Below are positions 1 to 9,465 of a stretch of DNA of 22,808 nt, piece by piece (position 1 is the first letter of the stretch; every line of letters starts with the position of its first letter). The notes under the pieces are model-generated. The model made no database searches. It saw nothing but the letters and a program-made list of their open reading frames with translations, and was not told the origin of the DNA. The stretch comes from Ichthyophonus hoferi (lineage: Eukaryota; Opisthokonta; Ichthyosporea; Ichthyophonida; Ichthyophonidae): positions 45,164-67,971 of the forward strand of contig NAOQ01000399.1 in assembly GCA_002751075.1 (NCBI GenBank), read 5' to 3'. A program made the position numbers and the translations under genes.

Positions 1-69
1 AGTTTAACATAATGCTAGTATTGCAGTAATATAATAGTCTAATGCTATTTACAGTTGTAAGTTAGTTAG

Positions 70-177
70 GTACTCTCGCCGATTGCTGATATACCCACGC
101 CACTGGATAACTCAGAGACAAGTTTGTCTGAGTCCAGTTCTACGGACATTGTCTCTGTCAGAGAGTCTGAGGATTAA
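70..177 (+). CDS. Possible 3'-terminal exon of an unidentified gene
   Basis: An open segment follows a TTAG acceptor (ending at 69) and runs 35 codons to TAA at 175-177. The predicted tail is Ser/Asp/Glu-rich, beginning VLSPIADIPTPLDN and ending DIVSVRESED. An AATAAA lies 38 nt past the stop (215-220), as expected for the end of a transcript. Base composition is GC-richer than the flanks. I do not recognise the protein, and the upstream exons lie outside the window. It could instead be an internal exon of the candidate chain that follows, but I see no good donor in the required phase. A chance open segment is also possible. Confidence 0.3.
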   Translation, partial: VLSPIADIPTPLDNSETSLSESSSTDIVSVRESED

Positions 178-214
178 TAAGAGATTGACGGCTATAACGA
201 CAATCTACCTCATT

Positions 215-220
215 AATAAA
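215..220 (+). terminator. Candidate poly(A) signal AATAAA
   Basis: AATAAA sits 38 nt after the TAA that closes the 70-177 segment. In DNA this AT-rich the hexamer is common by chance, so support is weak. Confidence 0.2.
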
Positions 221-273
221 ATGCTCAACAAAGACCCACCAATAATAATATTCATGTAGGCCATGGTCTCTAG

Positions 274-889
274 ATTGATCATGCCATTGGTCGATACCTT
301 GCGCATCTCATGATTTGCGTTCAAACACTTGAAAAATGCAAACAAATGCTATCCCAGTTCAGGTAGCAGTTTTATACTTAGTCACACCCAACAACCCCAG
401 GTGCGATATGAGAGAGTATTAGAAAAAACAATGGAATGCCTCCTATAGGTATCTAGGTTAACACACCTAGATATTGTTTTTCCAGTAACACTCCTGAGCC
501 GTTTTGGCTCAAATCCTTCAAAGTGATATTGGAAGATGATGCTTCATGTGAGAGCTTGCCTGAACTCCAACCTGCACAAAGGCAGAGTCTTCCATTGTAA
601 GTTTTTAAAGTTTTCTGCTTATGTGAATTCCAACTTTGATGGGCATGTGGACTCAAGAAAGTATACATCAGCTTAGTATTGCTCATCTACGATCACAGTA
701 GTTTAGATCACAATTGCTACACACATTGCAAGTTGCAGGGTAAGATATTTAAAGTATCTCTGAATCCAGAACAATTATGTATACTACAGAAAGAATTTAC
801 ATAGGCTTTAACGTATTCCTTACCTATTGATAACTTTCTAGATCTGTTGTTATAATAGCCAAATATGTTTACGTTCCAATCAATATCTT
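274..889 (+). CDS. Candidate chain of four short exons, unidentified product
   Basis: Four open segments can be joined in one frame using normal GT-AG sites. They are 274-362 (acceptor TCTAG, donor AG|GTAGCA), 486-596 (acceptor TTTTTCCAG, donor TT|GTAAGT), 707-739 (acceptor GTTTAG, donor GG|GTAAGA) and 842-889 (acceptor TTTCTAG, donor TT|GTGATT). The implied introns are 123, 110 and 102 nt and every phase matches. The peptide begins IDHAIGRYLAHLMICVQTLE, continues through SFKVILEDDASCESLPELQP and SQLLHTLQVAG, and ends SVVIIAKYVYVPINI. It is a mix of amphipathic helix and acidic stretches. No start codon exon was found, and no stop after 889 could be placed with confidence. I recognise no domain. 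The evidence is splice-site quality and phase agreement only; chance assembly is possible. Confidence 0.33.
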
Positions 890-1214
890 GTGATTTTCTG
901 AGTAGCAAATCCCGTTAAGACATTTTCTGATCGGATGATTACTGTATAGAATTATTTGATTGGAGATACAGGCTCATATAATACTCATATAAATATAATT
1001 AGATTAGTGTATTGATTGGATTCCGGCTTAATAATGGGAACTAATTATAGATTCAATTAATTACTCTTCACTATGTAAAGTATCGATTAACTAACATCGC
1101 CACAGCGCCGCACTATTTGATTAGTTAATTTTACTCAAATACTGCAGTGTGCATAATACGATTAGTTATTTACCAACCCCAATATTTTAATTTTACTGGT
1201 TAAATTTATTTCAG
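890..1214. other. Unassigned stretch, intron-like
   Basis: This AT-rich stretch contains two small open segments. One follows AG at 1007 and ends at TAA 1042-1044 (FVLIGFRLNNGN). It could close the preceding chain, since its phase fits, but no donor or poly(A) signal supports it. Nothing else is convincing. Confidence 0.25.
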
Positions 1215-1279
1215 GACTTTGAAATAAGTGGGGCGTCTTAAACTGACGGGTCAGGACGGACGAAGGTAGGGAAAATAAA
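1215..1279 (+). CDS. Possible tiny terminal exon with poly(A) signal
   Basis: A strong pyrimidine-rich acceptor (TTTATTTCAG) is followed in phase 0 by DFEISGAS and TAA (1239-1241). AATAAA at 1274-1279 lies 33 nt further on. The arrangement looks like the last exon of a plus-strand gene, perhaps the one suggested by the segments upstream. The coding part is only eight residues, so it rests on the acceptor and the poly(A) signal. An alternative is an internal exon ending at AAG|GTAGGG near 1257, but that would carry an in-frame TAA. Confidence 0.25.
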
Positions 1280-1326
1280 TAACACTAGCTTAGGTCACAA
1301 GCAAGGACCGAAAAATATAATCATTT

Positions 1327-1614
1327 TTACGTCTGAATGTTAATTTGACTAATAATAGAGTATCTCTGAAACGCAATATTAAGCGCACTATTATTTTGGC
1401 ACCGCGTACCATCCCTCATCGAGGAGGGCAAAGAAGATAGGAGTAGCCTGATCTTCGGATCCACAAGATTTGGATCAACGGAAAGATTTCGTACCAGTGT
1501 CGACAAGGAAAGCGTTCCCGTTCCCCGATATATCTTACCCAGCCAAGTTATTTTCATCTTCAGGCGGTGAAGAGGACTTAAGCGAAATTGACGAGGAAAC
1601 CTCAATATGATCAA
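1327..1614. other. GC-richer block with competing open frames
   Basis: This is the most GC-rich patch of the first 4 kb. The reverse strand is open for 95 codons (1614 to 1327). On the forward strand 1452-1607 is open for 52 codons up to TGA, ending in the acidic tail SSSGGEEDLSEIDEETSI. The frames cannot all be real. The forward frame looks most protein-like (RKDFVPVSTRKAFPFPDISY is a typical stretch), but no clean acceptor opens it. It could be a last exon of an unknown gene or decayed coding DNA. I assign no function. Confidence 0.25.
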
Positions 1615-1620
1615 ATAGCA

Positions 1621-3272
1621 AAAGCTAGGAGCATTACATCAAATAGAATTTAGTACAACAGATTTTAGTTTTATTTCTAATACAAAATAACATTGGGATA
1701 CCATACAGCACAAATGTATCTTTAAAACGTTGTAGTAATATCAATATCACTTTTAGCTAAGCAATATTGTACACGTACATACGAGATTTTTTATTTAAAA
1801 AACTCGGTCTTGATGAATATATATATTTTTTTCTATCCTAAAAACTAAAGTATTAAAACTTGAATATTTAATTAATTTGGGTATTTTTTTTAAAAAGCTG
1901 TAAAAAATTAGCACTATTACCATTTATTATTACTTAATATGTAGTTTGGACAAATAGTTAGTACAACTTATTGGTTAACAACTTATGAATTGAGTGCCGG
2001 ATAGTAAAGAAGTTGTAGCATAATTTTACAACCTTTATTTTTCACTTATCTGTCTTAATATTGCCATCTATAGATTTTAATTATTTCACTGCTGTCTTTT
2101 CATCCTTTTCATTTTTGTTCAATAAGCACCAGACAAAACATAAGTATAATGGTATTATTCTCCAAAGATCCTTCCTTAAAAAACATGCACATTTCCGTTC
2201 TGTATTTTGGCTCTGGTCACTACATAATATGAATACATACAAAGGTATATTGAATTCCAGAATATGACTTTCTTATAACTATTATTAATAGTAATATTTT
2301 TATATTGCTAAACAGTAGTATATGACTCACCGCTGACTTTATTATTGCTGTATCTATACTTCTTTGACTCAAAAGCCAGTTCTATGTAATTTTGATCATA
2401 TTATATATCATATCATACCATGCCATAAGTTCTATTGAATAAACAAATGATCAATTCAATCACTACTTGATCGATATCTACTTATTATCAGATTGGTTGC
2501 GTATTTTTAGCGCGGGGTTATTCCTATGAATTTAATGAATTATCGACCCTAATAGCAGGACCCACGCCAATCAGAACATAGATCAATCACAGAGATTTTC
2601 CCATCAAACTTAACTAGGAAGAGACGTCTTTTTTCTAAAGTTATGAGCAAAAACAAAATGAATAATAAAATTACAGGAACACTTTCGTTCCAATACTTTA
2701 AAATGAAATGAGTATTTTCACTAAATGTTTAAAAAACATTGATTTGCGTGTATAATTTCTGATCCTTGATACAGACCTGAGGTTTAGTTATACAGTTTCG
2801 GTCGAAATGACTAGCTTGTAGTTACTTAATCGAGTCCTAACAACTAAGCGAAGTATTGGATTTCAAGGTTGTTTCCACTTTGTAAGAGGATGTTCCTATG
2901 TAATGTTAGTGCCCCTTCCTATATTCTTTCACTTGAGCTACACCCAGGCACCAGCAAAGGGTTGAACCGATACATACGTACCACCTCTTACTATACTCGA
3001 ACACTTAGCTTTAAACTAAATTGGTTTCTTAATATCGACTATTGTTTACACAAGCATTAAAATGAAATACATAATAATAACTTTGGACAAATCAATATAA
3101 ATGTTTATATATACGTAATATAAGTAATAAAGCCTTAGCTGCAATAAAAATATGTAATAATAAGTATCGCACCGCTAAAGTGATGATCTTTACGTAAACA
3201 TCATTACCACTAATTAGCTAGACCCATACTCGAAGTAATGCGATGTTTCTCACCTACCCATGTTTTGTACAG
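1621..3272. other. AT-rich intergenic region
   Basis: No gene could be supported. One GC-richer patch (about 2490-2710) contains an open stretch after a CTAATAG acceptor at 2555. It runs 51 codons to TGA (2709-2711), is rich in Lys/Arg (NLTRKRRLFSKV) and lacks a partner exon. Another open frame at 2869-3060 has ordinary composition and no splice or start context. Both are probably chance. Confidence 0.4.
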
Positions 3273-3279
3273 ATAACAT

Positions 3280-3704
3280 ATGCCTATCCTAGCCTATATG
3301 GCAACAGAATCACCAATTTATATCTTTGTTTTTATGTGTAAAAAGGTAAGAATATTATTTGAAAAGGCATGAACACTGGCTTGGTGCCACTCCTCGTTCA
3401 TACTCAATCTTAATGTCAATTAGAATATAGTTAGAAAGTCAAAAGATAGCGTTAAGACAGGAATGTTTACTCAATTTCGGTATCTCCTTATGTAGTTATA
3501 ATCATCTAATACTATTAAAAATTGTTATTACATATGTAGACTGGCAAATTAGTTAGTGCAATCTATTATTGTTAAATAGTAATCCAAAATGATCGATCAA
3601 AACTGAACCAACCAATGGCAGAGGCCCTGCGACTACATAATAGGCCATTTCAGATCACATATTTTGGGGGTCCAGATAACACATTACTTAAACATCCTGA
3701 CTAA
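3280..3704 (+). CDS. Candidate small three-exon gene, unknown product
   Basis: Three segments join in one frame: 3280-3345 (ATG to AAAAG|GTAAGA), 3461-3491 (acceptor AGACAG, donor T|GTAGTT) and 3580-3704 (acceptor AAATAG, stop TAA at 3702-3704). The introns would be 115 and 88 nt, similar to the putative introns near the window start. The product would be about 73 residues: a hydrophobic start (MPILAYMATESPIYIFVFM), a short middle (ECLLNFGISL), and a polar end (LRLHNRPFQITYFGGPDNT). I recognise no family. An alternative frame in the first segment, from the TACAG acceptor at 3272, is also open (ITYAYPSLYGNRITNLYL), so the first exon is ambiguous. No poly(A) signal is nearby. Confidence 0.25.
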
Positions 3705-4829
3705 GACAAATCCTGCAGACTTGCTTAGTAATCGTAAAACATGTCTTAGCATATTTATACTTCGTGTATGTAAAAAAATGCGTTAAAACCTCCCTTAATT
3801 CGGTTGCTTCTTTCCTTCTAAACAAATATAGGACACAGAACACTCCTGTCTCTATTTATTATTCCTAACATAAAGTGATAAAAGAACTACCAACAATCAG
3901 ATAACAGTAGATAATATATTGGTGTATATATTAATTATATTATTATAACCATTTTTTTCATCATTTTTTTTTATTTCTTTTTTCTTTTTTCTTTCATATT
4001 ACAACCTCTACCTTGCAGTATGCTGACATGGGGTTATAAAAGAGAAACCAAAAGAAACTACTCGCGTGTTATGTCTAGCTCTAATTTTAATGAACAAATA
4101 GGAAAAGCCAATTAAAAAGTAAAAATAAAGATAAAGAAATACTATATACAGACATTGGTGTGCAATAACTGGATCTAATAAAGTGGTCAGCATCCTATTG
4201 GAAGATAGATTTCGTAGATTAAATACGACCGAGTATTGATTGTGTGTGCTTATGTATGTATACATATCTGTATAAACATACCTATAAAATAATATATGCA
4301 ATACAATACAAAACCATTGACCCTAGATGTTTTTTACAAAGGATGACAGTTAAGTTCTTTAATTCACTGTTCCTAAATATGCACCGAAATCTAACACCTG
4401 CTAATCATATGAAATGAGTATAGCTATATATACAAATACCTAAATTAATTAAATATCCCTGCTTTAACAGTAATTATATTCTAAAAATATTTGTTGCAAC
4501 TCACAAACGCTCATATATGTATATACCATATAAATCAGAGGTTAATCTATGGTAATAATAACAATAATGGCATATTGATAATAATGTATGTACGTAGTAG
4601 AATGAGAAAAAAAGTCCGTAAAAGTAAAACAACAAAATAGTAAGAGGCTAGTGTAATAGTCATAATAATAGTAATGACATATTATTATTAATATACGTAT
4701 GTAGTAGAAAGAGAAAAGACGTCTGTAAAAGTAAAATAACAAAATAATAAAATACAAGAATAAAGAGAGAGAGAAAGATTTTTTTAAAAAGACATTCTTA
4801 AGAAGAGAAAAAAAATTCGTAAGCATAAT
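3705..4829. other. AT-rich region downstream of the ELAV-like gene
   Basis: This is the 3' flank, and perhaps 3' UTR, of the minus-strand RNA-binding protein gene. It holds poly-pyrimidine runs near 3954-3995, including TTTATT (AATAAA on the minus strand) at 3970-3975, which is far from the stop. It also contains the 107-bp tandem duplication listed separately. A 97-codon minus-strand open frame (4301-4008) has no recognisable content. Confidence 0.4.
4551..4755. repeat. Tandem duplication, 107-bp period, two diverged copies
   Basis: Copy 1 (about 4551-4646) and copy 2 (about 4658-4755) align with a constant offset of 107. Examples are GTAGTAG at 4594 and 4701, and GTCCGTAAAAGTAAAA at 4614 against GTCTGTAAAAGTAAAA at 4721. 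Divergence is modest, mostly single substitutions. The repeat lies just downstream of the ELAV-like stop codon on the transcribed strand, so it is probably in the 3' UTR or just past it. Confidence 0.75.
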
Positions 4830-7800
4830 CTAATGCTTCACGGAAACTTGTAGAGCTTTCCCCTGTATAGTTATCCCATTCAATTGGTTGATGGCTTCGT
4901 GTGCATCAATATTATTGGTCATGGTAATAAACCCATAGCCCTTACCTTGTCGTATCTGATATAGAAAATAAATATAGTTAATATTAGAGTAGTATGGTTA
5001 ATATATGATATATATATAATAGTATTATATACTCTATAAATATATCTATATGGTAACAAATTAACAGCTCTTGCTATGTCGTATCTGGTATGGAAAATAA
5101 ATAAAGCCAATATTATAATATAAATAGATGTATATACAATACTATATCTAATTGAGAAATTATTTTAAGCTTTAAATAGAAAAATCAAACCAATGAGAAA
5201 GAGTAGCTAGTGAGTTGACGGATAATTTTATGACTGAATATGGACACTACATATCTAATATTGTAATATGTTGTATTACTACATACGCAATTAAAATATA
5301 CTATATATATATATATAAGCTTGCCAATAATTAATTCTTTTATAATAATTTTGTATTTCATTTTGATGTAAATAATTAAATAAAGACACATAATATATGT
5401 TTGAGTAGAGAGAGAGGGCACATTCCTGTTTATATGTCTTCTCATATATACATATATGGATTTGAGGGAAGACAAAGTGAGCACAGGTTTCTTATCTCCC
5501 TCATATATGCATATCACCTCATAGTACACAAGAAGATACCTAATTTAACCATAATAACCACAAATATACAACATAATACAACACAACATAATATAAGATA
5601 AGATATCATAATATAACTTAACAAACATAACAGAACTACATACCGATGTAGCCAGCACAGTACCAAAGGGAAGAAATAGATCCTCTAACTTCCTCCTATC
5701 CATTTGTGGTGACAGGTTGTATACAAACAATACAATCCCTTCTATATGGTGTGACGTCCCTGTATATGCTGAATCCTCATTCTTCCCTTTCCCCATAAGC
5801 CTACCTGCGCCTATAACACCAGCAGGATTACTGGAAATGACAGGTGTCCTATTTGTATTGATATCACTTATATTTTCATTGACCTTCATAAACCCTCTAT
5901 TCCCTATAGACTCCATCGACATAGACGCTTCGTATGATCCAATCATATTCTCCATAAGTCCCAAGTTGTTATAGCCAAACTCATTGATGTGATAACCTAA
6001 AAATCCGCATTGACTATCCCGTATGTTCTTCATCCCATTGGTTCCGAAATTTTGCTTGTTCAACCCCGCTGCCGTTATAGGACCCCCATACTCATATTAG
6101 GTTATGTTGTTGTCATCATATATTAATCATCTCAGTTACTATCTACTATCTAATAAGAGCTTCCTATTAATAGACATTATAATAATAGTAATAGTAAATA
6201 ATAGATATTATAGTAATAGTAGTACTATACAAGATACATTATAGTAATAGTAATAGTATATAGTAGATATTATAATAATACTAATATTATATATAAACCA
6301 TGTAATGTATATTATAGAAAGTGCATGACTTTGCTAGTCCACTAATAATACCCCGATTATAAACATAATACAAGCTAAATAATAGAGCTCTTCAGAATAC
6401 ACGAGTATTTTACCACTTAATTAATTTTAACTTAACTTTAGTGTTGGCCTAGAAGCCTATTAAGAAAAATACAACCTTTTAGAATACATACATTGCCATT
6501 TTAATATCCTAACATTCTCTATCTATATAGCCTACTTAAACTACTGTTTTGTGGTAAATAAACTTATGATTATAGAACACAAATGATAAGCAGTCGCTTA
6601 TCATATTCTAGCATTGCGTTATTAAGTCAAAAACCACGCATTCAAATTAACGGCAAAATATATAGTATAACATCTGTCAATAAGTAAAATTTAAACAAAA
6701 CGTTTGACTTAATAAAAATTTCGACGGGTAGGGTGTTAGGTTTACTAATTGTGAATATCAAAAATAATAAAGAGTTAAAAGGAAGGAAGGATTTTAAATG
6801 TATAGTGATTATACTGCCATAATATATATATATATGTTTATATACATACATATCTCGTAAAAGGCAGAATAAACAATATCATAATAATATATAATATATA
6901 ATATAATCTATCACGTAAATAGTATATTTAATTATCGTCCATTAAATAATCCAATAGGAACACTCACAGTTAACCATTCTCGAAGGCCCATTGGCGTACC
7001 GTACTGTGAGTGGCCTGTCGTATCCAATCAACATGTAGCCTGACATGGTATTAATAGCAACAGTAGCCATAGCATGTTTTGCAAACCGTACAAAACCTGC
7101 CCCCCTGAAACCACCGTTGGGATCTAGTAAAACCTGTTTTATTTGGAGGGTTTAAAGTTTTAATAAATGATATTGGATTAATGATTGTGTATCAGATGTA
7201 GAATATAAATATCTAATATACATATCTGTAGGCCTAAAGAATTCTCCCGTTAATCCCGCATGGGCATCTTATAAAAACCATTTTAATTAGTGGGCTTAAT
7301 ATTAGTAGATGATATTGAACCAATTATTGTGTATTAAGTAAGTTTCATAATCTTTTTTGATGAAATGAGGGAATTTTTTATAGTAATTATAGCTATATAA
7401 TTAACTATATACCAACAGTATAATAAATGTATATTTAAAAAATGAAAATATATACGTATAATATATATAAAAATCTGCTGGTTTCGGCTGTTCCAAATTT
7501 CTGTTTTAAGTTATATTGTTAAATCAGAACCACTGGGTTAAAGTACAATGTATATATCACCTTCTTGCCATTTCTGACTATTTGAGTATGATTATATTAT
7601 ATTTCAGTGTATTATAACATATTATATCGTAACCATAACACAATATCTTATAACATAGTATAGACTCTCACATTCTATTATAACACATAATATTTAAACA
7701 TACTATTATAGGATACTATACATTATCACATTATATCATAACACATTAAATTATATCATATTATAAACTAGTGTACTCTATTATAACTCATTATAACCTA

Positions 7801-9201
7801 TCCCTCCTTATACCATCCCATACAAACATATTTATAAACAAACCCAAACATAAACTAAATTCCAAAAGCCCAGAATAAACAACCATTTAAATCAATGCAG
7901 TTAGCCACTATTACCACCTACAACCCTATAACCTTATTATCCTATACTCTCTTACTCTTCTATACCCAGCCCTATCCCGCATCATATATCACTAACCTTG
8001 GCTTCCAAAATATCACCAAACTTTGAGAACAATGCAATGAGTTCATTTTCACTGTAACCTTTGGGTAGTCCGGCCACATAAACATTCGTTCTAGTAATCA
8101 TATCTGCCTGCGCAAATGTAACCTTCAGTCTTTTATTACGTATACTCCATCCGTTCAGATTTCGTATGGCTAGCTCCGATCCATCGTTGGTTACCATGAC
8201 AACAAAGCCATACCCAGAACGCCGATTGGTTTGTTTGCTGGTAATGATTCGTACACTATCGACACTTCCACATTTCTGAAATATTTCCTTTTTTTGTGAA
8301 TGGGTATATGTTTGATAATATGATAGTATATGTGTATGTATTTATGCTCGTATGATAGTATGATAGTATGTAGATATATATGTGCCAATCAGGGATTGGA
8401 ATAGAGTAAAGAGAACCAATAAAGAGAGGATATAAGTGTGTATTAGTTCAATCGTATCACTAAAAGGTCATCTACATTCATATCTCCAACCCTAATAATC
8501 CTGACAATATGTTTAAAGGAGAGAATTAATTGGTTCCTTACTGTGCATTATAATTAAAATCACAAGGGATATAGCTATGAAAGATGGCATAATTATGTGC
8601 ATAGGATCATAAATACAAACTACATCATGTAAAGTGACCCAAAATAAAAAATCCTCGTGCTTATTTAATTTTTTTAGATGATATGATAGTATGAAATATA
8701 GCATGGTTTGACAGCATAGCAACACAACTATCTCTTCATATATGATAACATAATAGTAGTATTATATGCTCTTAAAATAACAGTCCAAACAAAGTGATAT
8801 TTTTATATATAACGGTATACATATACATATATCAAATAGATAAACATTCATTGCTTCTCTGACTGTAGTTTCTTATTTATTTGTTTTTTCTGTCAAACTT
8901 TGCGTTTATTCTTAAAACTATGTACTCCTCGGGTTTGTTTGTACTGAAACCTATTCTCACCAGTACATTATCCATAATAGAAATTATAAATAGTAGCTTG
9001 CTAACAACAATCAATCAAAAATAAAAACTATATTACTAAGACAACATATTGCACACTATATCATTGGTCATTGTGCATGTTATATGTTATTTATAGCCTA
9101 TAACACCTTACCTGCAGTTCAATCTCACTCATGTCTGGGGGAAGGAAATTAACCATAAGGTTGCGGCCACTAATATCAGCATAGCTTTTCGCTGCTACCA
9201 T
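4830..9201 (-). CDS. ELAV/Hu-like RNA-binding protein, three RRMs
   Basis: Five exons on the minus strand: 9201-9112, 8287-7997, 7133-6968, 6068-5644 and 4955-4830, with TAG as stop. They total 1098 nt, 365 residues, close to animal Hu proteins. RRM1 has RNP2 LMVNFL (15-20) and RNP1 RSGYGFVV (53-60). RRM2 has VYVAGL (99-104) and RGAGFVRF (137-144). An Asn/Met/Gly-rich linker (about 176-290) leads to RRM3 with LFVYNL (296-301) and KGYGFITM (329-336). The close spacing of RRM1 and RRM2, the long linker and the sequence FVYNLSP are the ELAV/Hu/Sex-lethal layout, a family that binds U- or AU-rich RNA and controls splicing and mRNA stability. The start ATG opens just before RRM1. Donors are GTAAGG, GTTAGT, GTGAGT and GTATGT. 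The RRM3 beta2-beta3 loop is about six residues shorter than in Hu proteins. Exon 3/4 joining has a second in-phase solution (6975 to 6091). A CELF-like identity fits less well. Function is inferred from the family. Confidence 0.87.
4925..5115 (-). repeat. Duplicated splice-acceptor region (decoy of ELAV exon 5)
   Basis: The intron end plus exon start at 4955 is repeated 129 bp away, upstream in the transcript. CAGATACGACA is followed by AGGTAAGGGC in the true exon and by TAGCAAGAGC in the copy. The flanking TTATTTTC tract is shared. Offsets are constant (CGTATCTG on the plus strand at 4951 and 5080; GAAAATA at 4964 and 5093). The copy has an intact CAG at 5087-5085, but its frame reads seven codons (IRHSKSC) and then TAA, so inclusion would truncate RRM3. 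Confidence 0.75.
5560..5605. repeat. Degenerate pentanucleotide tract in ELAV intron 4
   Basis: A short run of ACAAC/ATAAT-type 5-mers lies close to the exon 4 donor. It belongs to the same class of pentamer arrays seen in other introns. Confidence 0.45.
6174..6296. repeat. Tandem repeat, about 32-bp period, in ELAV intron 3
   Basis: Units built around GATATTATAGTAATAGTA recur at about 6203, 6233 and 6266 with variation. Internally they are TAG/TAA trinucleotide-like. No coding potential. Confidence 0.5.
6830..6905. repeat. AT dinucleotide and ATAAT tract
   Basis: A (TA)n run near 6822-6835 is followed by ATAAT pentamers to about 6905, within ELAV intron 3 close to the exon 3 donor. Confidence 0.4.
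7580..7800. repeat. Degenerate ATTATAACAY-type repeat in ELAV intron 2
   Basis: ATTATAACA, ATATCATAAC and related 10-mers (two pentamers) recur throughout, for example near 7610, 7676, 7733 and 7790. It is an old, diverged pentamer array. Confidence 0.45.
8335..8420. repeat. GATAGTAT octamer block with CCAAT-containing flank
   Basis: Plus-strand GATAGTATGATAGTATGTAG (8351-8370) is followed by a stretch containing GGGATTGGAAT and GAGAACCAATAAAGAGAG. A similar order (octamers, then GAACCAATAAGAG and GAAAGAGAAAAC) recurs at about 16085-16240. In transcript orientation the octamers stand shortly upstream of the ELAV exon 2 acceptor. Confidence 0.5.
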
Positions 9202-9270
9202 TATATTATTAAAAAATTAACTACTGAAATTATGCTATAGGCTGCTACTAAGTTTAGTACACATACAAAA

Positions 9271-9351
9271 CAATATACAATATGTATATTGTAGGTTGGG
9301 GAGGGAAGCAGGTTTGGGATTGGGATATATTGTTATATATGATATAACAAT
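9271..9351. promoter_or_regulatory. Two perfect palindromes upstream of the ELAV-like start
   Basis: Palindrome 1 (9271-9291) has arms CAATATAC and GTATATTG around a 5-nt loop. Palindrome 2 (9329-9351) has arms ATTGTTATAT and ATATAACAAT around ATG. They lie 70-150 bp upstream of the start codon, in the likely promoter or 5' UTR. They could be protein-binding sites or RNA hairpins. AT-rich DNA produces palindromes easily, but 8- and 10-bp perfect arms 38 bp apart are notable. Confidence 0.45.
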
Positions 9352-9417
9352 GCCTTGTCAACAAAGGGTAGAAAAGATTAACCAATGACTGATAGGGATA
9401 AACGTGATAAGATGCAA

Positions 9418-9465
9418 TTTATATAGCAATCATTAAATATGATTTTTAATCACTTATTCTATTGG
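9418..9465 (-). promoter_or_regulatory. Possible CCAAT and TATA elements of the ELAV-like gene
   Basis: On the minus strand CCAAT (9465-9461) is followed 37 nt later by TATAAA (9423-9418). That is about 220 nt before the ATG. The order and spacing suit a core promoter, but both motifs are common in this sequence. Confidence 0.25.

Noticed and set aside
70-600. A continuous frame if TAA and TAG were read as glutamine
   Set aside because: The stop density in this frame is about what chance predicts, and normal splice sites explain the open segments. The ELAV-like and CGS exons encode over 20 Gln only with CAA or CAG, and the ELAV-like gene ends at TAG where the RRM ends.
4542-4826. 94-codon minus-strand frame after the ELAV stop
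   Set aside because: Low-complexity Tyr/Phe/Leu translation of the 107-bp tandem duplication; no donor links it to the ELAV gene.
5717-5974. 85-codon plus-strand frame
   Set aside because: Antisense shadow of ELAV exon 4.
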